A DNA stretch of 64,000 nucleotides. Source: Desulfobacca acetoxidans DSM 11109. Lineage in GTDB: Bacteria > Desulfobacterota > Desulfobaccia > Desulfobaccales > Desulfobaccaceae. The notes under the pieces were generated by a model. It did not search any database and was not told the origin of the DNA. It saw only the letters and a list, made by a program, of their open reading frames with translations. Shown here in pieces: positions 38,272 through 48,405 of the stretch. A program made the translations under genes and the position numbers. Numbering within the stretch: position 1 is the first letter of the stretch; each line of letters starts with the position of its first letter. The stretch is from positions 3,130,001 to 3,194,000 of the forward strand of contig NC_015388.1 in NCBI RefSeq assembly GCF_000195295.1. Direction: 5' to 3'.

Positions 38272-40069
38272 CCATATTCTCCTTTTCCCCCAAAGGTTCA
38301 TGAGAGCTCTCCAAATCCCTCAGCCTTTGCTCAATTTCCCTCACTTGGGCCACTAAAGCTAAAAAATCACCTCCATTTCGCGCCTGATAAACCTCCTGCA
38401 GTTCAAGTCTCAACTTCTTTTGCTGCCTTTTTAATTGCCTTTTTCGGAAACTCCGGCGGTAATCTTCAATGAGCAGTTCCAGGTGGTTGGGAGGATATTC
38501 TTCTGCCGCTAAAGATAAAGAACAGACCTGACGGCAGAGATCATCGTCGTCTAATTGGGTCACGAGCAAGCTGTGGTCCAGATAGCCCAACTGCCGGTGG
38601 CAGTTGCAGATCTGCCGAGCAATAGTCTGCAATTTGATGTCAGTGAATTGTTCTAAGTACTCTTCAACGTCCAGTCGGGGCAGAATCTCGGGATTGGCCA
38701 AAATAAATTTTATCAGACTTCTTTCTAAATTCAGGGCCGTGGCCTGGCACACCATCGGAGCCGATAAAGCAGGGCGCTTGTTTGCCAAAGATTCCTCGAG
38801 GGCCGACTCCGAGACCGTTAACCGTTTGGCGGTCAGGCGAAGCCACAATGCTTTTTCCACCGGATCGACATCCGATTGAAAATAGGGTCTGAGTGTTTCC
38901 AGCGCCGCCAGTTTTTTTTCTAATTCATCCCCAATATTCCGGGTGGCATCGTCTAAGATATATTCAAAGAGTGGCTTGGCCTCTTCCCACGGATTTCGGA
39001 AGATTTCCACCCCCTGTTTGGCAGCATAGCTGTCCGGATCCTCTCCCGGAGGCAATACCAGGACCCGCACCGGCAGATGTTCTCCGGCAAAATGCGGCAG
39101 ACTGCGCCGCATAGCTTTCAATCCGGCTTCATCACCGTCAAAAACCAACACCGCGCGTGAGGTGTAACCTTTCAAGAGACGGACCTGTTCCCGGGTCAGG
39201 GCCGTCCCCAGAGTGGCTACAACCGGTTCAATGTTGCGAGCCCGCAATGCCAACAGATCCATGTAGCCTTCCACCAGGATGGCCAGGTTCTGTTTCCGGA
39301 TGGCTTCCCGCGCCTGAAAGAGCCCATATAAATTCCTCCCTTTGGAGTAAAGTGAGCTCTCCGGCGAATTGAGATACTTCGGCTCTCCGTCGGCAATTAT
39401 CCGACCACCAAAAGCTATTACCCGCCCCTGCAGATCTAAGATGGGAAAAATCAAACGTCCGCGAAATCGATCGTAATGTCCACTGCTATGATGCGGGACT
39501 ATCAAACCCAACTGCTGCGCCGCTTCGAGTGAAGCCCCGCGCTCCGACAGGGCGCGAATTAGCAGACGCCAATCATCGGGGGCAAAACCTAATCGGAATG
39601 ATGCCGCCACCCCCTCAGGCAAGCCGCGTCGGGCTAAGTACTCCCGCACCGGCTTTCCCAGATGGGGATGGCCCAGATTCTCAGTGAAAAATTTCGCCGC
39701 CAGCTCGTTTACCTCATACAAGGCCTGTCGCTGACGGCTGGCGCGGGCCTCGGCCGGGGTCAGATCTTTCTTCAAATTCAGGGGAATACCGTATTTTTTG
39801 GCTAGTTCAGTTGCTGCTTCGGGGAAAGTCAGGCGCAGATGCTGCATGAGAAAGGTAAAAACATTCCCCCCAACGCCGCAGCCATAACAATGAAAGATAT
39901 TGCGCTCGGGGTAAACAGTGAACGAGGGGGTCTTCTCCGCGTGAAAAGGGCATAGGCCGACCAAATAGCGCCCACGCGGCTTCAGGCTGACGTATTGACC
40001 GATTACTTCAGCGATGGGCGCCGCCTCTTTAATCTCCAGCAGCTTCGCTTCCGGGATAAAAGACGCCAT
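38249..40069 (-). CDS. dnaG: DNA primase
   Basis: A 606-residue primase that makes RNA primers for replication. The N-terminal CHC2 zinc finger shows [11 protein letters not shown] and HCYGCGVGG. The core holds EFG-type residues, then the TOPRIM domain with [12 protein letters not shown] and [13 protein letters not shown]. The C-terminal about 160 residues are the helicase-interaction part ([19 protein letters not shown]). Its stop overlaps the start of rpoD, the classic dnaG-rpoD coupling. Confidence 0.96.
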   Translation of the reverse strand: MASFIPEAKLLEIKEAAPIAEVIGQYVSLKPRGRYLVGLCPFHAEKTPSFTVYPERNIFHCYGCGVGGNVFTFLMQHLRLTFPEAATELAKKYGIPLNLKKDLTPAEARASRQRQALYEVNELAAKFFTENLGHPHLGKPVREYLARRGLPEGVAASFRLGFAPDDWRLLIRALSERGASLEAAQQLGLIVPHHSSGHYDRFRGRLIFPILDLQGRVIAFGGRIIADGEPKYLNSPESSLYSKGRNLYGLFQAREAIRKQNLAILVEGYMDLLALRARNIEPVVATLGTALTREQVRLLKGYTSRAVLVFDGDEAGLKAMRRSLPHFAGEHLPVRVLVLPPGEDPDSYAAKQGVEIFRNPWEEAKPLFEYILDDATRNIGDELEKKLAALETLRPYFQSDVDPVEKALWLRLTAKRLTVSESALEESLANKRPALSAPMVCQATALNLERSLIKFILANPEILPRLDVEEYLEQFTDIKLQTIARQICNCHRQLGYLDHSLLVTQLDDDDLCRQVCSLSLAAEEYPPNHLELLIEDYRRSFRKRQLKRQQKKLRLELQEVYQARNGGDFLALVAQVREIEQRLRDLESSHEPLGEKENMDGQRSQS

Positions 40070-40219
40070 AAAATAAGTTCACTCCACAACTGCTAAAAAG
40101 ACTTTTCCGGTAAGGTGCTCAGCCGTCAGATTGCTTCACCAATCGTCGCGGCTTTAAACCACCAGGCTCTCGCAGTCCGATTATTGCCGCCTAATGGCCA
40201 GCGCGACACAATCTTGGCT

Positions 40220-42598
40220 TCAATCCTTGATCTCTACCACTGTGACGCCCCGACCGGCTTGCCCCTGCTCTCCATGGTGCAGTTGTTTCACCAACGTGTG
40301 TCCTCGCAGATGCTCTCGTACCGCCTGCTGCAGACGCCCGGCACCGATACCGTGGATAATATCTACCTGTCGGCAACCGTGCAGCACAGCCTGATCAAGC
40401 AGCCGATCCACCAATGGCAGGGCTTCCTCAACCCGCAGGCCAATAATGTTGAGCGAAGACGACTGCCAGGGCGCTGTCTCTGGTAACTCCACCCCTCCGT
40501 GCCAGCGGCCGCGATAGATCCGTCCAAGCTCATCACCAGCCCTAACTTCTTTGATTTCATCACTGGACAGGCGGATTTTCACCGCTCCTACCAAAATCTC
40601 GAGGCGGCCTTCCTTGTCAGGACTTGATGCCACTACTCCGGTCTGCCCCAATGCGGGAAGGAAGACTTTCTGTCCAAGGGCGAGGCTTAATTCCTGCCGG
40701 TCTACCGCCGTCGCCTTCGGAACAAGACGCTTGTGGAGCTGGCGCTGTTTGGTGGTGAACTCCTGGCGCAAGCGCCCCCAGGAATCTTGGCGATCCTCCA
40801 ACCGGGTGAGAATGTCCTTAAACTCGTTTTCCGCCTGTCTGATGGCTTTAACCATCGCCTGCCGCCCTTCATCCAAGAGTTGCCGGCGCTCTTGCTCCAA
40901 TTTCTCACGCACCACGGCCAACTTCTCTTCCTGGCGGCGGAGGTTTTCTTCTTCCTGCCGGATAAGCTGCTCCCGCTGGGCGAGATGCTGCTGGGCTGCT
41001 TCACACCTGGCCAACTGTTGCAGGGCCTGCATTCCTTCCTGACCGATCTGGCGCTCGGCTTCGGCGATGATCTCCTCCGGCAACCCTAACTCGCGGGCGA
41101 TGCTCAAGGCATTGCTCGGCCCGGCAACGCCGTAAGCCAAACGATACAGAGGCTTCTGCGTCCGGTCATCGAACAATACCGCGACATTGGCAAACCCCGG
41201 CTCCTCATGCGCAAAGGCCTTGAGCAGATGATAGTGAGTAGTCGCTACTCCATAGGCGCCCGTCCGTCCCAAAGCCCTCAACAACGCTAGGGCCAGGGCC
41301 CCGCCTTCCGCCGGATCGGTGGCTGTACCCAGTTCATCCAGCAGCACCAGGCAGCGACCCTGAAGCTTGGCCAAAATATCGGCCGTCCGCTTTATATGCG
41401 CCGAAAAAGTGCTGAGATTCTGGGCCAGGTTTTGGGTATCCCCGATATCCGCAAAAATGGCGTCAAAAATGCAGACTTCACTGCCCTCCGCCACCGGCAG
41501 GGGGATGCCACACTGGACCATAACGCACAACAGGCCCAACGTCTTCAGAGTAACTGTCTTGCCACCGGTATTAGCCCCGGAAAGTACCAAAAACCGCTCT
41601 GACGGGGTCAATTCCAAATCGATCGGGATAGTAGCATGAAATCCCTGTTCCTCCCGATCACGGTACAGCAGGAGGGGGTGTCGGGCCTGTTTCAATCGGA
41701 CCCGCCCCTGACGAATCAAAGTCGGCGTTCTAGCCTTGAACTCCTCCGCATAAGCCACCTTGGCCTGAAGGGCGTCGAACTCTCCCAAAATCTGGAGATC
41801 TTCTTGGATGACCTCATACTGAGCCCTCACCAGGTTGGTCAAATGCCGCAGTATCCGTTCTTCTTCGCGTTTCTCTTCACCGAATAGAAGATTGAGGCTG
41901 TTATTGATATTGACAATCTCAAAGGGTTCGAAAAACAAGGTTGCCTTGCTCTGAGATTGATCGTGGATGATTCCGGTAACCTTTCCCTTGAAATCAGCTT
42001 TGATGGGAATGACATAGCGCCCGTTGCGCTGGGAAATCACCTGATCTTGTAAGACTTCACGATACTCTACCCGGCCAAAAAGCTGATGCAGGGTGCGGTT
42101 GATTTGCTGCCGCGTGGTGCTGATCTCTGCCCGCAGACGGCAAAGTTCCTCGCTGGCCTGATCCAGAATCAACCCATAGGGACTGATAGCAACTTGAATA
42201 GCTTTTTTCAAATCACTGAGATCTCTCAGCCGTTGTCGATAACGGTTGAGATGCGGATGGCGGTCCGTAGCGCCTCGGAGATACCGCTGCACCCGGCTGA
42301 TCAGGCGGAGTACGGCCACGATCTGGTTCAATTCCTCGGACAGCAATAAACTCCCCGGGGCCACCAGACGCTTTAAAATCGGTGTCAGATCAAGGCAGCC
42401 TTCAAAAGGACAAGGACCTTCCACCGCCGTCAGATCGCTCAGCTCCTCCACTTCCTGCAGGAGGATCTGTACCTCCCCAAAATCTGAACTCGGCTGCAAT
42501 CTAGCCAAACGCCGCCGCCCCCAAATAGAGCGGGTGAAGCGCTGCAAGATTCTGATTAACTGCGGAAATTCAAGGGCTTTCAGCGTTTGTTGGGCCAT
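40220..42598 (-). CDS. mutS2: MutS2 family ATPase-endonuclease
   Basis: A 792-residue protein without the mismatch-recognition domain of MutS1. Core helices come first (residues 1-300). The ATPase has Walker A SGANTGGKTVTLKTLG, Walker B CLVLLDELGTATDP and the signature ATTHYHLLKAFA. A long coiled coil follows (about 520-640), and a C-terminal Smr nuclease domain (LRVEEALPLVDRLLD, VDIIHGIGAGRLQQAV). MutS2 acts on recombination intermediates or, in some bacteria, collided ribosomes. It sits inside the rpsU-yqeY-dnaG-rpoD run, which may link it to that transcription unit. Confidence 0.95.
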   Translation of the reverse strand: MAQQTLKALEFPQLIRILQRFTRSIWGRRRLARLQPSSDFGEVQILLQEVEELSDLTAVEGPCPFEGCLDLTPILKRLVAPGSLLLSEELNQIVAVLRLISRVQRYLRGATDRHPHLNRYRQRLRDLSDLKKAIQVAISPYGLILDQASEELCRLRAEISTTRQQINRTLHQLFGRVEYREVLQDQVISQRNGRYVIPIKADFKGKVTGIIHDQSQSKATLFFEPFEIVNINNSLNLLFGEEKREEERILRHLTNLVRAQYEVIQEDLQILGEFDALQAKVAYAEEFKARTPTLIRQGRVRLKQARHPLLLYRDREEQGFHATIPIDLELTPSERFLVLSGANTGGKTVTLKTLGLLCVMVQCGIPLPVAEGSEVCIFDAIFADIGDTQNLAQNLSTFSAHIKRTADILAKLQGRCLVLLDELGTATDPAEGGALALALLRALGRTGAYGVATTHYHLLKAFAHEEPGFANVAVLFDDRTQKPLYRLAYGVAGPSNALSIARELGLPEEIIAEAERQIGQEGMQALQQLARCEAAQQHLAQREQLIRQEEENLRRQEEKLAVVREKLEQERRQLLDEGRQAMVKAIRQAENEFKDILTRLEDRQDSWGRLRQEFTTKQRQLHKRLVPKATAVDRQELSLALGQKVFLPALGQTGVVASSPDKEGRLEILVGAVKIRLSSDEIKEVRAGDELGRIYRGRWHGGVELPETAPWQSSSLNIIGLRVEEALPLVDRLLDQAVLHGCRQVDIIHGIGAGRLQQAVREHLRGHTLVKQLHHGEQGQAGRGVTVVEIKD

Positions 42599-42635
42599 TG
42601 CACCTGCAGAACAGCAGAGTTACCGGTTGTAACCA

Positions 42636-43097
42636 TTAGGAGTGTGGGGCTACCTCTTCCAGCAATTGCTTCACCAACCTGTTAACCTCTTTACCATCGG
42701 CCCGACCGGCAAATTTCGGCATAGCGATTTTCATTACCTTGCCGAGATCTCCCGGACCGGTCACACCCAACTCCCTCATGATGGCCGTCAATTCCTGACG
42801 CAGTTCTTCAACCGTTAATTGCTGGGGCAAAAAAGAAAGGAGGAATTCCAATTCCTCCTTTTCTTTCTGGGCCAACTCGCTCCTACCAGCACGGGTAAAC
42901 TCCATTATAGATTCCCGCCGCTGTTTTACTTGACTGGTTATCACGGCTACTACTTCGGCCTCGGCCAGGGCACGCTTTTCTTGCACCTGCCGGTTTTTCA
43001 GGGCGGCCTTCAACATGCGCAACGTGGATAATTTCACGCGATCTTGATTTTTCAGCGCCGTCTTGAAACCATTATCAATTTCGGTAAGAAGCGACAT
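42636..43097 (-). CDS. GatB/YqeY domain protein
   Basis: A 153-residue helical protein with the YqeY pattern: [35 protein letters not shown], then ITSQVKQRRESIMEFTRAGR and a C-terminal GDLGKVMKIAMPKFAGRADGKEVNRLVKQLL. The domain is related to the tail of the GatB amidotransferase subunit; its own role is not known. Its ATG overlaps the rpsU stop (TAATG), so the two are translationally coupled. Confidence 0.93.
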   Translation of the reverse strand: MSLLTEIDNGFKTALKNQDRVKLSTLRMLKAALKNRQVQEKRALAEAEVVAVITSQVKQRRESIMEFTRAGRSELAQKEKEELEFLLSFLPQQLTVEELRQELTAIMRELGVTGPGDLGKVMKIAMPKFAGRADGKEVNRLVKQLLEEVAPHS

Positions 43098-43297
43098 TAT
43101 CTGGCCCCTAATTTGCGTATTCTCTTGAGAGCCCGTTTCTTTGCCGCCAAAGCCTTTTTCTTGCGCTTAATGCTGGGTTTTTCATAGTGTTCCCTCTTCC
43201 TGATCTCCGACAAAATCCCAGCTTTTTCGCACTGTTTTTTAAATCTCTTTAAGGCGATCTCAAAGGGCTCATTCGCTTTGACCCTCACGCCTGGCAT
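43097..43297 (-). CDS. rpsU: 30S ribosomal protein S21
   Basis: A 66-residue very basic protein with the S21 pattern [38 protein letters not shown] and an Arg/Lys-rich tail. S21 helps the 30S subunit start translation. GGAGG lies upstream of the ATG at 43297. It heads the rpsU-yqeY-mutS2-dnaG-rpoD run. Confidence 0.95.
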   Translation of the reverse strand: MPGVRVKANEPFEIALKRFKKQCEKAGILSEIRKREHYEKPSIKRKKKALAAKKRALKRIRKLGAR

Positions 43298-43558
43298 CCA
43301 TTTTCGCCTCCTCCCCTATTAGATCAACCTGACGGGAAATCGATTCCAACTATACCGTATGTAGATAATTATCTTATAGATTCTTAGCAATCCCCTAATC
43401 CGTCTGGTTGTCAAGAATTGAAATTTTATCTGAATTATATCGGCTGTCAAGTCATTTTTCTTTAATCTCCCCGCTATTAAAGGTCGTTCGGGTACTTCGA
43501 ACCGTAGTTTTCCCCACAGATTGCCTCCTCTAATACCTGCCCTACGGCTAGGAGCGCC

Positions 43559-44287
43559 TTAGAAACCATTTTCCCCCAAAGTGATGAGATTTACCCTGGG
43601 GAGTCGCCTAATAATCTCTCCGGCGACATCGACGACTGCTGTCGCCTGATCGATCAGTTGGGTATCGCTGGTACCAATGACCCCTTGAAAGGCCATGAGT
43701 TTATTTTCGGGCTGCAGCACCGCTTCAACCTCCCCAAGGAGGCCGTACTCCTGCAATATTTGCCGTGTATGCTTTGCCAGTTCACCGCTGCGGCTCATAG
43801 GCGCGTCATACCAAACCATCACCGGTCCAACATCGCCATCGGCTAGGAACCGGCTTATCAGGATCAGGGCCCGGGCAGTAATGGCTGAAGGTTTATACCT
43901 ATGGGAAATCTGGCCGATATCTCGAATGAAGCCGTCATCTGCGGCGATAAGCGGCAACCCTGACAGACCACACTCCACGGTAATCAAGGCATTATGGCCG
44001 TCGAGGGCCAGGGGTTGACCGGTCAGGTCTCGCACCAGACAGAGTTTGCTTCGCCTGCGAGCGGCCAACACCGGATCAAAAACACCTCGATGCAAGAGTT
44101 GCCTGGCGTCATAGGTGAGATTATAGCGATTGCCCACCAGGGTCAGGCTGGCCAGTTGGGGATAACCCCTTCCCAAGAGAAAGCGCAAATCCTGGGCCGC
44201 ATGGAGGAGCTGGGCTAGGTCCATTCCATTGAGGCGCTTCCTGGGAACGGTGAATGTCGCCGACCCGCCCATCTCGAGAGGGTTCAT
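43559..44287 (-). CDS. DUF434/DUF5616-like protein
   Basis: A 242-residue soluble protein. Recognisable segments are LHAAQDLRFLLGRGYPQLASLTLVGNRYNL (DUF434-type start), DGHNALITVECGLSGLPLIAADDGFIRD in the middle and MVWYDAPMSRSGELA, GVIGTSDTQLIDQA in the C-terminal half. The Asp-rich segments (DGHN, DDGF, YDAPMSRSGEL) look like a metal-dependent active site of PIN- or Toprim-like type, but the activity is not known. A 44-bp gap separates it from the upstream dnaJ-like gene in the same direction. Confidence 0.75.
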   Translation of the reverse strand: MNPLEMGGSATFTVPRKRLNGMDLAQLLHAAQDLRFLLGRGYPQLASLTLVGNRYNLTYDARQLLHRGVFDPVLAARRRSKLCLVRDLTGQPLALDGHNALITVECGLSGLPLIAADDGFIRDIGQISHRYKPSAITARALILISRFLADGDVGPVMVWYDAPMSRSGELAKHTRQILQEYGLLGEVEAVLQPENKLMAFQGVIGTSDTQLIDQATAVVDVAGEIIRRLPRVNLITLGENGF

Positions 44288-44330
44288 CTTCTTGGCCGTT
44301 TTACTTCCCTTAACCGAGCTCCAGACCGGT

Positions 44331-45275
44331 TTACATCCCCTCTTTGGCCAGCTCTTCGATCAAGGCCTTCTGCTTCTTATTGACTCCGGAAGGAATGTCG
44401 ACAATAATGCGGACATATTCATCCCCCCTGCTTTTTCCATTGCCCATAGGCAGGCCGTGACCCTTGAGACGCATCTTGGTAAAGCTATTAGTACCGGGAG
44501 GAATCTTTAAACTTAAAGTCTTGCCATCTAAGGTGGGAACCGTCAGCTTGGTCCCCAGGACTGCTTCGGAAAATTTTATATGTCGGTCAACATACAAATC
44601 ATGGCCTTCGCGCTTAAAGACCGGGTGGTTGATTTCCTTTATTTTAATGTAGAGATCCCCGGATTGGCCACCGGCCGCGTGAGGAGAGCCCTTCCCGGGT
44701 ATCCGCAGCTTTTTGCCGTGGATCGCTCCCGCCGGAATCTTCACGGATACCTTTTCCAACTGTCCATCCCGTTGGAATTCGACGATCTTTTCGACGCCAT
44801 AGGCCATCTCGTGCAGCGTCAAGGGCAATTCCAGTTGCAGGTCCTGACCCCGCATCGCCTCTTCCCCGGCGCCGAAATTGCCCAAGCTGGAGAAATCAAA
44901 CATCTTTCCCCGACCGCGCTTGCCGAATCCTCCGGGCCCCCAACTCTGGCCGCCGAATAAACGTCCAAACATATCCCCCGAGAGGCCGATGTCCTTAAAT
45001 ACGTTGCCAAAATCGAAACCGCGAAAAATATCCTCCTGAGAAAATTTCCCTTGAAAGGCGGAAGAACCCATGGCATCATATTCCCGCCGCTTTTCCGGAT
45101 TGCTCAGCACCGCATAAGCTTCACTGATCCTTTTGAACATATTCTCGGCTTGATGATCACCTTTATTTTTATCCGGATGATATTTAATCGCTAAACTGCG
45201 ATAAGCCTTTTTGATTTCTTCCGCGGTGGCCTGGCGTCCCACACCCAATATCTGATAGTAATCCTGTTCGACCAT
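44331..45275 (-). CDS. CbpA-type J-domain co-chaperone
   Basis: About 314 residues from [14 protein letters not shown]. The J domain (1-70) has the essential HPD in [10 protein letters not shown] Gly/Phe-rich linker follows ([22 protein letters not shown]), then the two DnaJ C-terminal substrate domains with no Cys-rich zinc finger, as in CbpA. Motifs include [19 protein letters not shown] and [17 protein letters not shown]. It would stimulate DnaK ATPase and deliver clients. A frame 14 residues longer exists without support. Confidence 0.93.
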   Translation of the reverse strand: MVEQDYYQILGVGRQATAEEIKKAYRSLAIKYHPDKNKGDHQAENMFKRISEAYAVLSNPEKRREYDAMGSSAFQGKFSQEDIFRGFDFGNVFKDIGLSGDMFGRLFGGQSWGPGGFGKRGRGKMFDFSSLGNFGAGEEAMRGQDLQLELPLTLHEMAYGVEKIVEFQRDGQLEKVSVKIPAGAIHGKKLRIPGKGSPHAAGGQSGDLYIKIKEINHPVFKREGHDLYVDRHIKFSEAVLGTKLTVPTLDGKTLSLKIPPGTNSFTKMRLKGHGLPMGNGKSRGDEYVRIIVDIPSGVNKKQKALIEELAKEGM

Positions 45276-45695
45276 AATATCGCTAATGTATCTTAGAGTT
45301 AGACATTGCCCAATCAACTAACACAATACAACCGGTGCCGGCTCTTATTATTGCTAGTTTATTACTGTTCCTTATCTTGATTTATCGCATCAATCTGGCG
45401 GTTGGAGGCGTAAGTCAAAAGGTTAATGCAGGACCGCAAAGAGAAGCCCTAGCCTTTTTATAAATATAAAATTTACTCAACTATCTGTCAAGTATATCTA
45501 ATAATTAACTTTTCCAAGCAGTTGGCCTGGCTCCGGACTTGGGAAAATTTGCACAGCATATTCTTGATTAATTTTTCTAAATGTGATATCAATCGATCGT
45601 TGATGGGATGCTTCTGATACTAGGGATTAAAGGCTTAGAGAGATAAACTGCTCAAATAATGAGAGAGTTAAACGGAAAGGTAAGGAGGTACGTTC
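45276..45695. other. Divergent intergenic region upstream of the CbpA-like gene
   Basis: This 420-bp AT-rich region separates two divergent genes and should hold both promoters. I saw no RNA gene, convincing terminator or strong promoter match. A good ribosome-binding site (AAGGAGGT) for the next gene lies at its right end. Confidence 0.5.
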
Positions 45696-45980
45696 ATGAC
45701 GGCATTAATCGGTGGCTTGGCGGCACTGGCCTTGGGGCTCATCGGGCTGGGTATTTGGTGGAAACAATTTTTGAATCTATTGGCCGGTTCGATCCCCCTC
45801 TTATTGCTCCTGGGTGGAGCTCTGGCGGTATATTTAGGGTTCGAAGAAGCTAAAGATAAATTTTTTAAGAAATCCGAGGCTCCCGCCACCGAAGCACCCA
45901 CCGCCTCTGACTCAGATGTGGAGCGCTACAAAGCCGAAGTAGATCGGTTAAAAGCCGAGATCGAAGAATTGAAAAAATAG
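45696..45980 (+). CDS. Small membrane protein with a cytoplasmic coiled coil, function unknown
   Basis: A 94-residue protein with two hydrophobic helices (LIGGLAALALGLIGLGIWW and FLNLLAGSIPLLLLLGGALA). A linker rich in Ala, Pro and Thr (SEAPATEAPTASDSD) follows, then a short coiled coil (VERYKAEVDRLKAEIEELKK). A strong AAGGAGGT site 7 bases before the ATG supports the start. I do not recognise a named family. It is a single gene between divergent dnaJ-like and convergent birA genes; a scaffold or membrane-organising role is possible but not shown. Confidence 0.78.
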   Translation: MTALIGGLAALALGLIGLGIWWKQFLNLLAGSIPLLLLLGGALAVYLGFEEAKDKFFKKSEAPATEAPTASDSDVERYKAEVDRLKAEIEELKK

Positions 45981-46002
45981 ATGTTTTTCTCACCTCACTT
46001 TG

Positions 46003-47043
46003 TCAACCGGCCTCCCGGCCCCGAGGGTTGGGAGGCCCGTTTGCTATCTCACCAGAAATAACTTTTTCTATCCTGCCGTCCGGCTGTTGGAGCAGCAGGG
46101 CTCCGTCCGAATCTACATCCAGGGCCAAACCGGAAATTATCTCTTTTCCCTGTCTGACAGTTACCTGCTGACCTAAAGTTACCGCCGATTGTCGCCATAA
46201 ATCCAGGATGGCCGGGAATTCCTCCTGCAAGAACCTGCCATAAAGCGAGTCCAGGGCAGCTAATAAGCTCCTGAGGATAGCTAGCCGGGAATACCTCTTC
46301 CCCGCGCTTGCCAAAGAAGTGGCCAGCCTCCGCACCGGTTCCGGGAAGACAGTGGTGTTTACGTTCAGTCCCAGGCCCAAAATGACATGGCTCATCTGGT
46401 CGCTTTCGGTCTCCATCTCTGTAAGGATGCCCCCCAACTTTTTTCCCTGCAATAGAATATCATTGGGCCATTTAATGTCCGCTGCCAGCCCTGCAACTTC
46501 TCGGATGGCCTGTATCACTGCCACCGCTGCGGTCAAGGTGAGCCTGGGCAGTTCGGCCGGCGGCAGCGGTGGCCGAAGGATCAGGGAGAGATAAATCCCG
46601 CCGCCGGGGGGCGATTCCCATATCCGTCCCATACGTCCCCGGCCAGCGCTCTGGGACTCGGCCACTATAATTGAACCTTCGGGATTCCCTTGGCGGGCGA
46701 GGTCCTTGGCCATATCATTGGTTGAGGGAAGGTTCATAAAATGCCAGACCGGCCCTCGTAGGAATCGATGTGGCAGGTTCTGGGCGATTTCCACCGGTAA
46801 CAACAGGTCCTGTTCCGGATCCAATCGATACCCTCTTCTGGAACTGCCCTCCACCCGGTAGCCCCAGCCCCGCAGGCGTTCAATCCGCTTCCACACAGCG
46901 GTGCGGCTGAGGCCTAACTGCAACCCCAGTTGCTCTCCCGAAAGAAAGGCCACCGTCTTCTTAAGGGCTATGAGCAGGTCTTGCTGTACCTGATCCAGTT
47001 CCAGGACGTTGGAAGCAATTCTTTCCGTCATCACTTTCCTCAC
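46003..47043 (-). CDS. birA: Bifunctional biotin-protein ligase and biotin operon repressor
   Basis: A 346-residue protein. The N-terminal winged helix (about 20-75) has LSGEQLGLQLGLSRTAVWKRIERL. The ligase domain has the ATP/biotin loop SAGRGRMGRIW, KWPNDILLQGKKLGGIL and GLGLNVN, then a small SH3-like C-terminal domain. It attaches biotin to carboxylase carrier proteins and, having the HTH, probably also represses biotin genes. No bio genes are nearby. Start could be 47043 or the ATG four codons later. Confidence 0.95.
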   Translation of the reverse strand: MRKVMTERIASNVLELDQVQQDLLIALKKTVAFLSGEQLGLQLGLSRTAVWKRIERLRGWGYRVEGSSRRGYRLDPEQDLLLPVEIAQNLPHRFLRGPVWHFMNLPSTNDMAKDLARQGNPEGSIIVAESQSAGRGRMGRIWESPPGGGIYLSLILRPPLPPAELPRLTLTAAVAVIQAIREVAGLAADIKWPNDILLQGKKLGGILTEMETESDQMSHVILGLGLNVNTTVFPEPVRRLATSLASAGKRYSRLAILRSLLAALDSLYGRFLQEEFPAILDLWRQSAVTLGQQVTVRQGKEIISGLALDVDSDGALLLQQPDGRIEKVISGEIANGPPNPRGREAG

Positions 47044-47045
47044 AA

Positions 47046-47360
47046 CTACCGTGACGGTTGGGATTCAGGGGTCAGATCCGGCCGCTCCCTCAGGTCTGAT
47101 TTGAGGGAATTATTGTACACGGCCGCGCCGATTATCCCTCCCATCGCAAAACCGATAATGGCCGCGCTCAAGGAAGGAGAAACTAACAGGGCAATGCACA
47201 TGCCGATACTGCCATACGCCAGCGGGATAAAAATCTGCGCCGCATTCAGGCTGCAGGCCGGGGTCATTACACAGATCAACGCCAGCGCCAAAATCCGGCG
47301 CCAACCCCAGGGTCTAACCCTGCTTATCAACTTACCAGTGGCCCACTGACTTTTCATCAT
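47046..47360 (-). CDS. Small membrane protein, possible lipoprotein, unknown function
   Basis: A 104-residue protein with a basic N-terminus (KLISRVRPWGWRR), a first hydrophobic stretch ending in VMTPACS that could be a lipoprotein signal, and one or two further membrane helices (IFIPLAYGSIGMCIALLVS, AAIIGFAMGGIIGAAVY). The tail is charged. It ends 2 bases before birA in the same direction, so the two are probably co-transcribed. No family recognised. Confidence 0.6.
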   Translation of the reverse strand: MMKSQWATGKLISRVRPWGWRRILALALICVMTPACSLNAAQIFIPLAYGSIGMCIALLVSPSLSAAIIGFAMGGIIGAAVYNNSLKSDLRERPDLTPESQPSR

Positions 47361-47452
47361 AGATTCATTTCTTCAAATTCTGCACCGGCATCTCAAGAAG
47401 CCAAACATTTTACCGCCAAGGCCGCAAAACCATTAGCTGCAGTTTGCTGAAG

Positions 47453-47482
47453 GGCGGGAAAGCGCAGCGCATCCCGCCTTTT
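47453..47482. repeat. REP-like palindromic repeat, copy 1
   Basis: GGCGGGAAAGCGCAGCGCATCCCGCC is a near-palindrome and matches, in reverse complement, a second copy at about 48326-48352. It lies between two membrane-protein genes and is not coding. Confidence 0.65.
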
Positions 47483-47501
47483 GAGCGCCGAAGGCAGCCA
47501 C

Positions 47502-48134
47502 TTATCCCTGCCCCCACAATCTCAGAGACAAAACCAAGAGGAGCCAGAGGTAAAGTCCGACCTGGAAAGTTGTCGCCCCTATCGCCAGTGCGCCGATACC
47601 TTTTACCGTGGCATACCATTTCCTCTTAATGCCTTCTTGATTCAGTACTGCCACAGCCGCCAACAACCAGACACCCTTCCGGGCTGGAAGCGGCGCCGCC
47701 GGCATATACCAGATCAGCAGCAGCCCGCCAATCATCAATATATTTACCAGAGTATAAAGCAAGGCCTGGCGCGGGTGGACGAGGTGATGAAGTTCTTCGG
47801 AGCCGGCGTTTTGCCATAATTCCTGCCGCCACTTTTGGGCCAGCAAGGCATTATGGCTGGCTAAACTCAGCACCAAACCCAGGATCAGCACCTCACTGAC
47901 CCAGTGTCCGCTCTGCAGGTGAAAACCTAGGTAGGCCGGGACCAGACCCAACACCAGACCACCTAACAGGCTTCTGCCCCACTGCAGCCGCCAGAGCAGG
48001 AGACCCTGCCCGAAGGCCAGTAGCATTGCCACGGCCACGCTGGGGGCCGTCTGCAGTGGGTAACCGCTGATTTCTGCCGCCAGCACCCCCACCCAGAATG
48101 CCGCGTTGCCACCGATCCAAAGAAAAAAGAACAA
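47502..48134 (-). CDS. Integral membrane protein of unknown function
   Basis: A 210-residue protein with about six hydrophobic helices, beginning FFFLWIGGNAAFWVGVLAA. A cytoplasmic-looking loop (AQKWRQELWQNAGSEELHHLVHPRQAL) contains a His pair. The overall layout, with a conserved-looking HHLVHPRQALLYT loop and a late REKRK-like NQEGIKRKWYATVKG segment, recalls UbiA-type prenyltransferases, but their Asp-rich motifs are not visible, so I leave the function open. Confidence 0.6.
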   Translation of the reverse strand: MFFFLWIGGNAAFWVGVLAAEISGYPLQTAPSVAVAMLLAFGQGLLLWRLQWGRSLLGGLVLGLVPAYLGFHLQSGHWVSEVLILGLVLSLASHNALLAQKWRQELWQNAGSEELHHLVHPRQALLYTLVNILMIGGLLLIWYMPAAPLPARKGVWLLAAVAVLNQEGIKRKWYATVKGIGALAIGATTFQVGLYLWLLLVLSLRLWGQG

Positions 48135-48405
48135 TTCCGACCTCGCTTATATGTCCCGGCCCCTTGCCGAACTTCCTCATTTTATAGTACTCTATCAGAA
48201 AAAACAAAAGATACCAGTTCTGGGGTCTTTCAATGTGAACCGACTGAAAGCAAACCATGAAAAACATTCCCCGGCAGCACAGGTTTTCTAGCCGGTGCAG
48301 GACCTGTTTTCGGAAAATTCCAGTAGGCGGGATGCGCTTCGCTTTCCCGTCCTACGTTACTGGCCCTTGGCCTTATACCTCAACCGGATTATTTTGCTGT
48401 AAGCT
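48135..48405. other. Gap upstream of the DppC-like gene with REP-like repeat copy 2
   Basis: This 271-bp region contains GGCGGGATGCGCTTCGCTTTCCCGTCC (about 48326-48352), the reverse-oriented partner of the repeat at 47453. No gene or clear promoter was seen. Confidence 0.6.

Noticed and set aside
45530-45560. Possible sigma-54 promoter (TTGGCCTGGCTCC...)
   Set aside because: Spacing and the -12 GC do not fit TGGCAC-N5-TTGCA.
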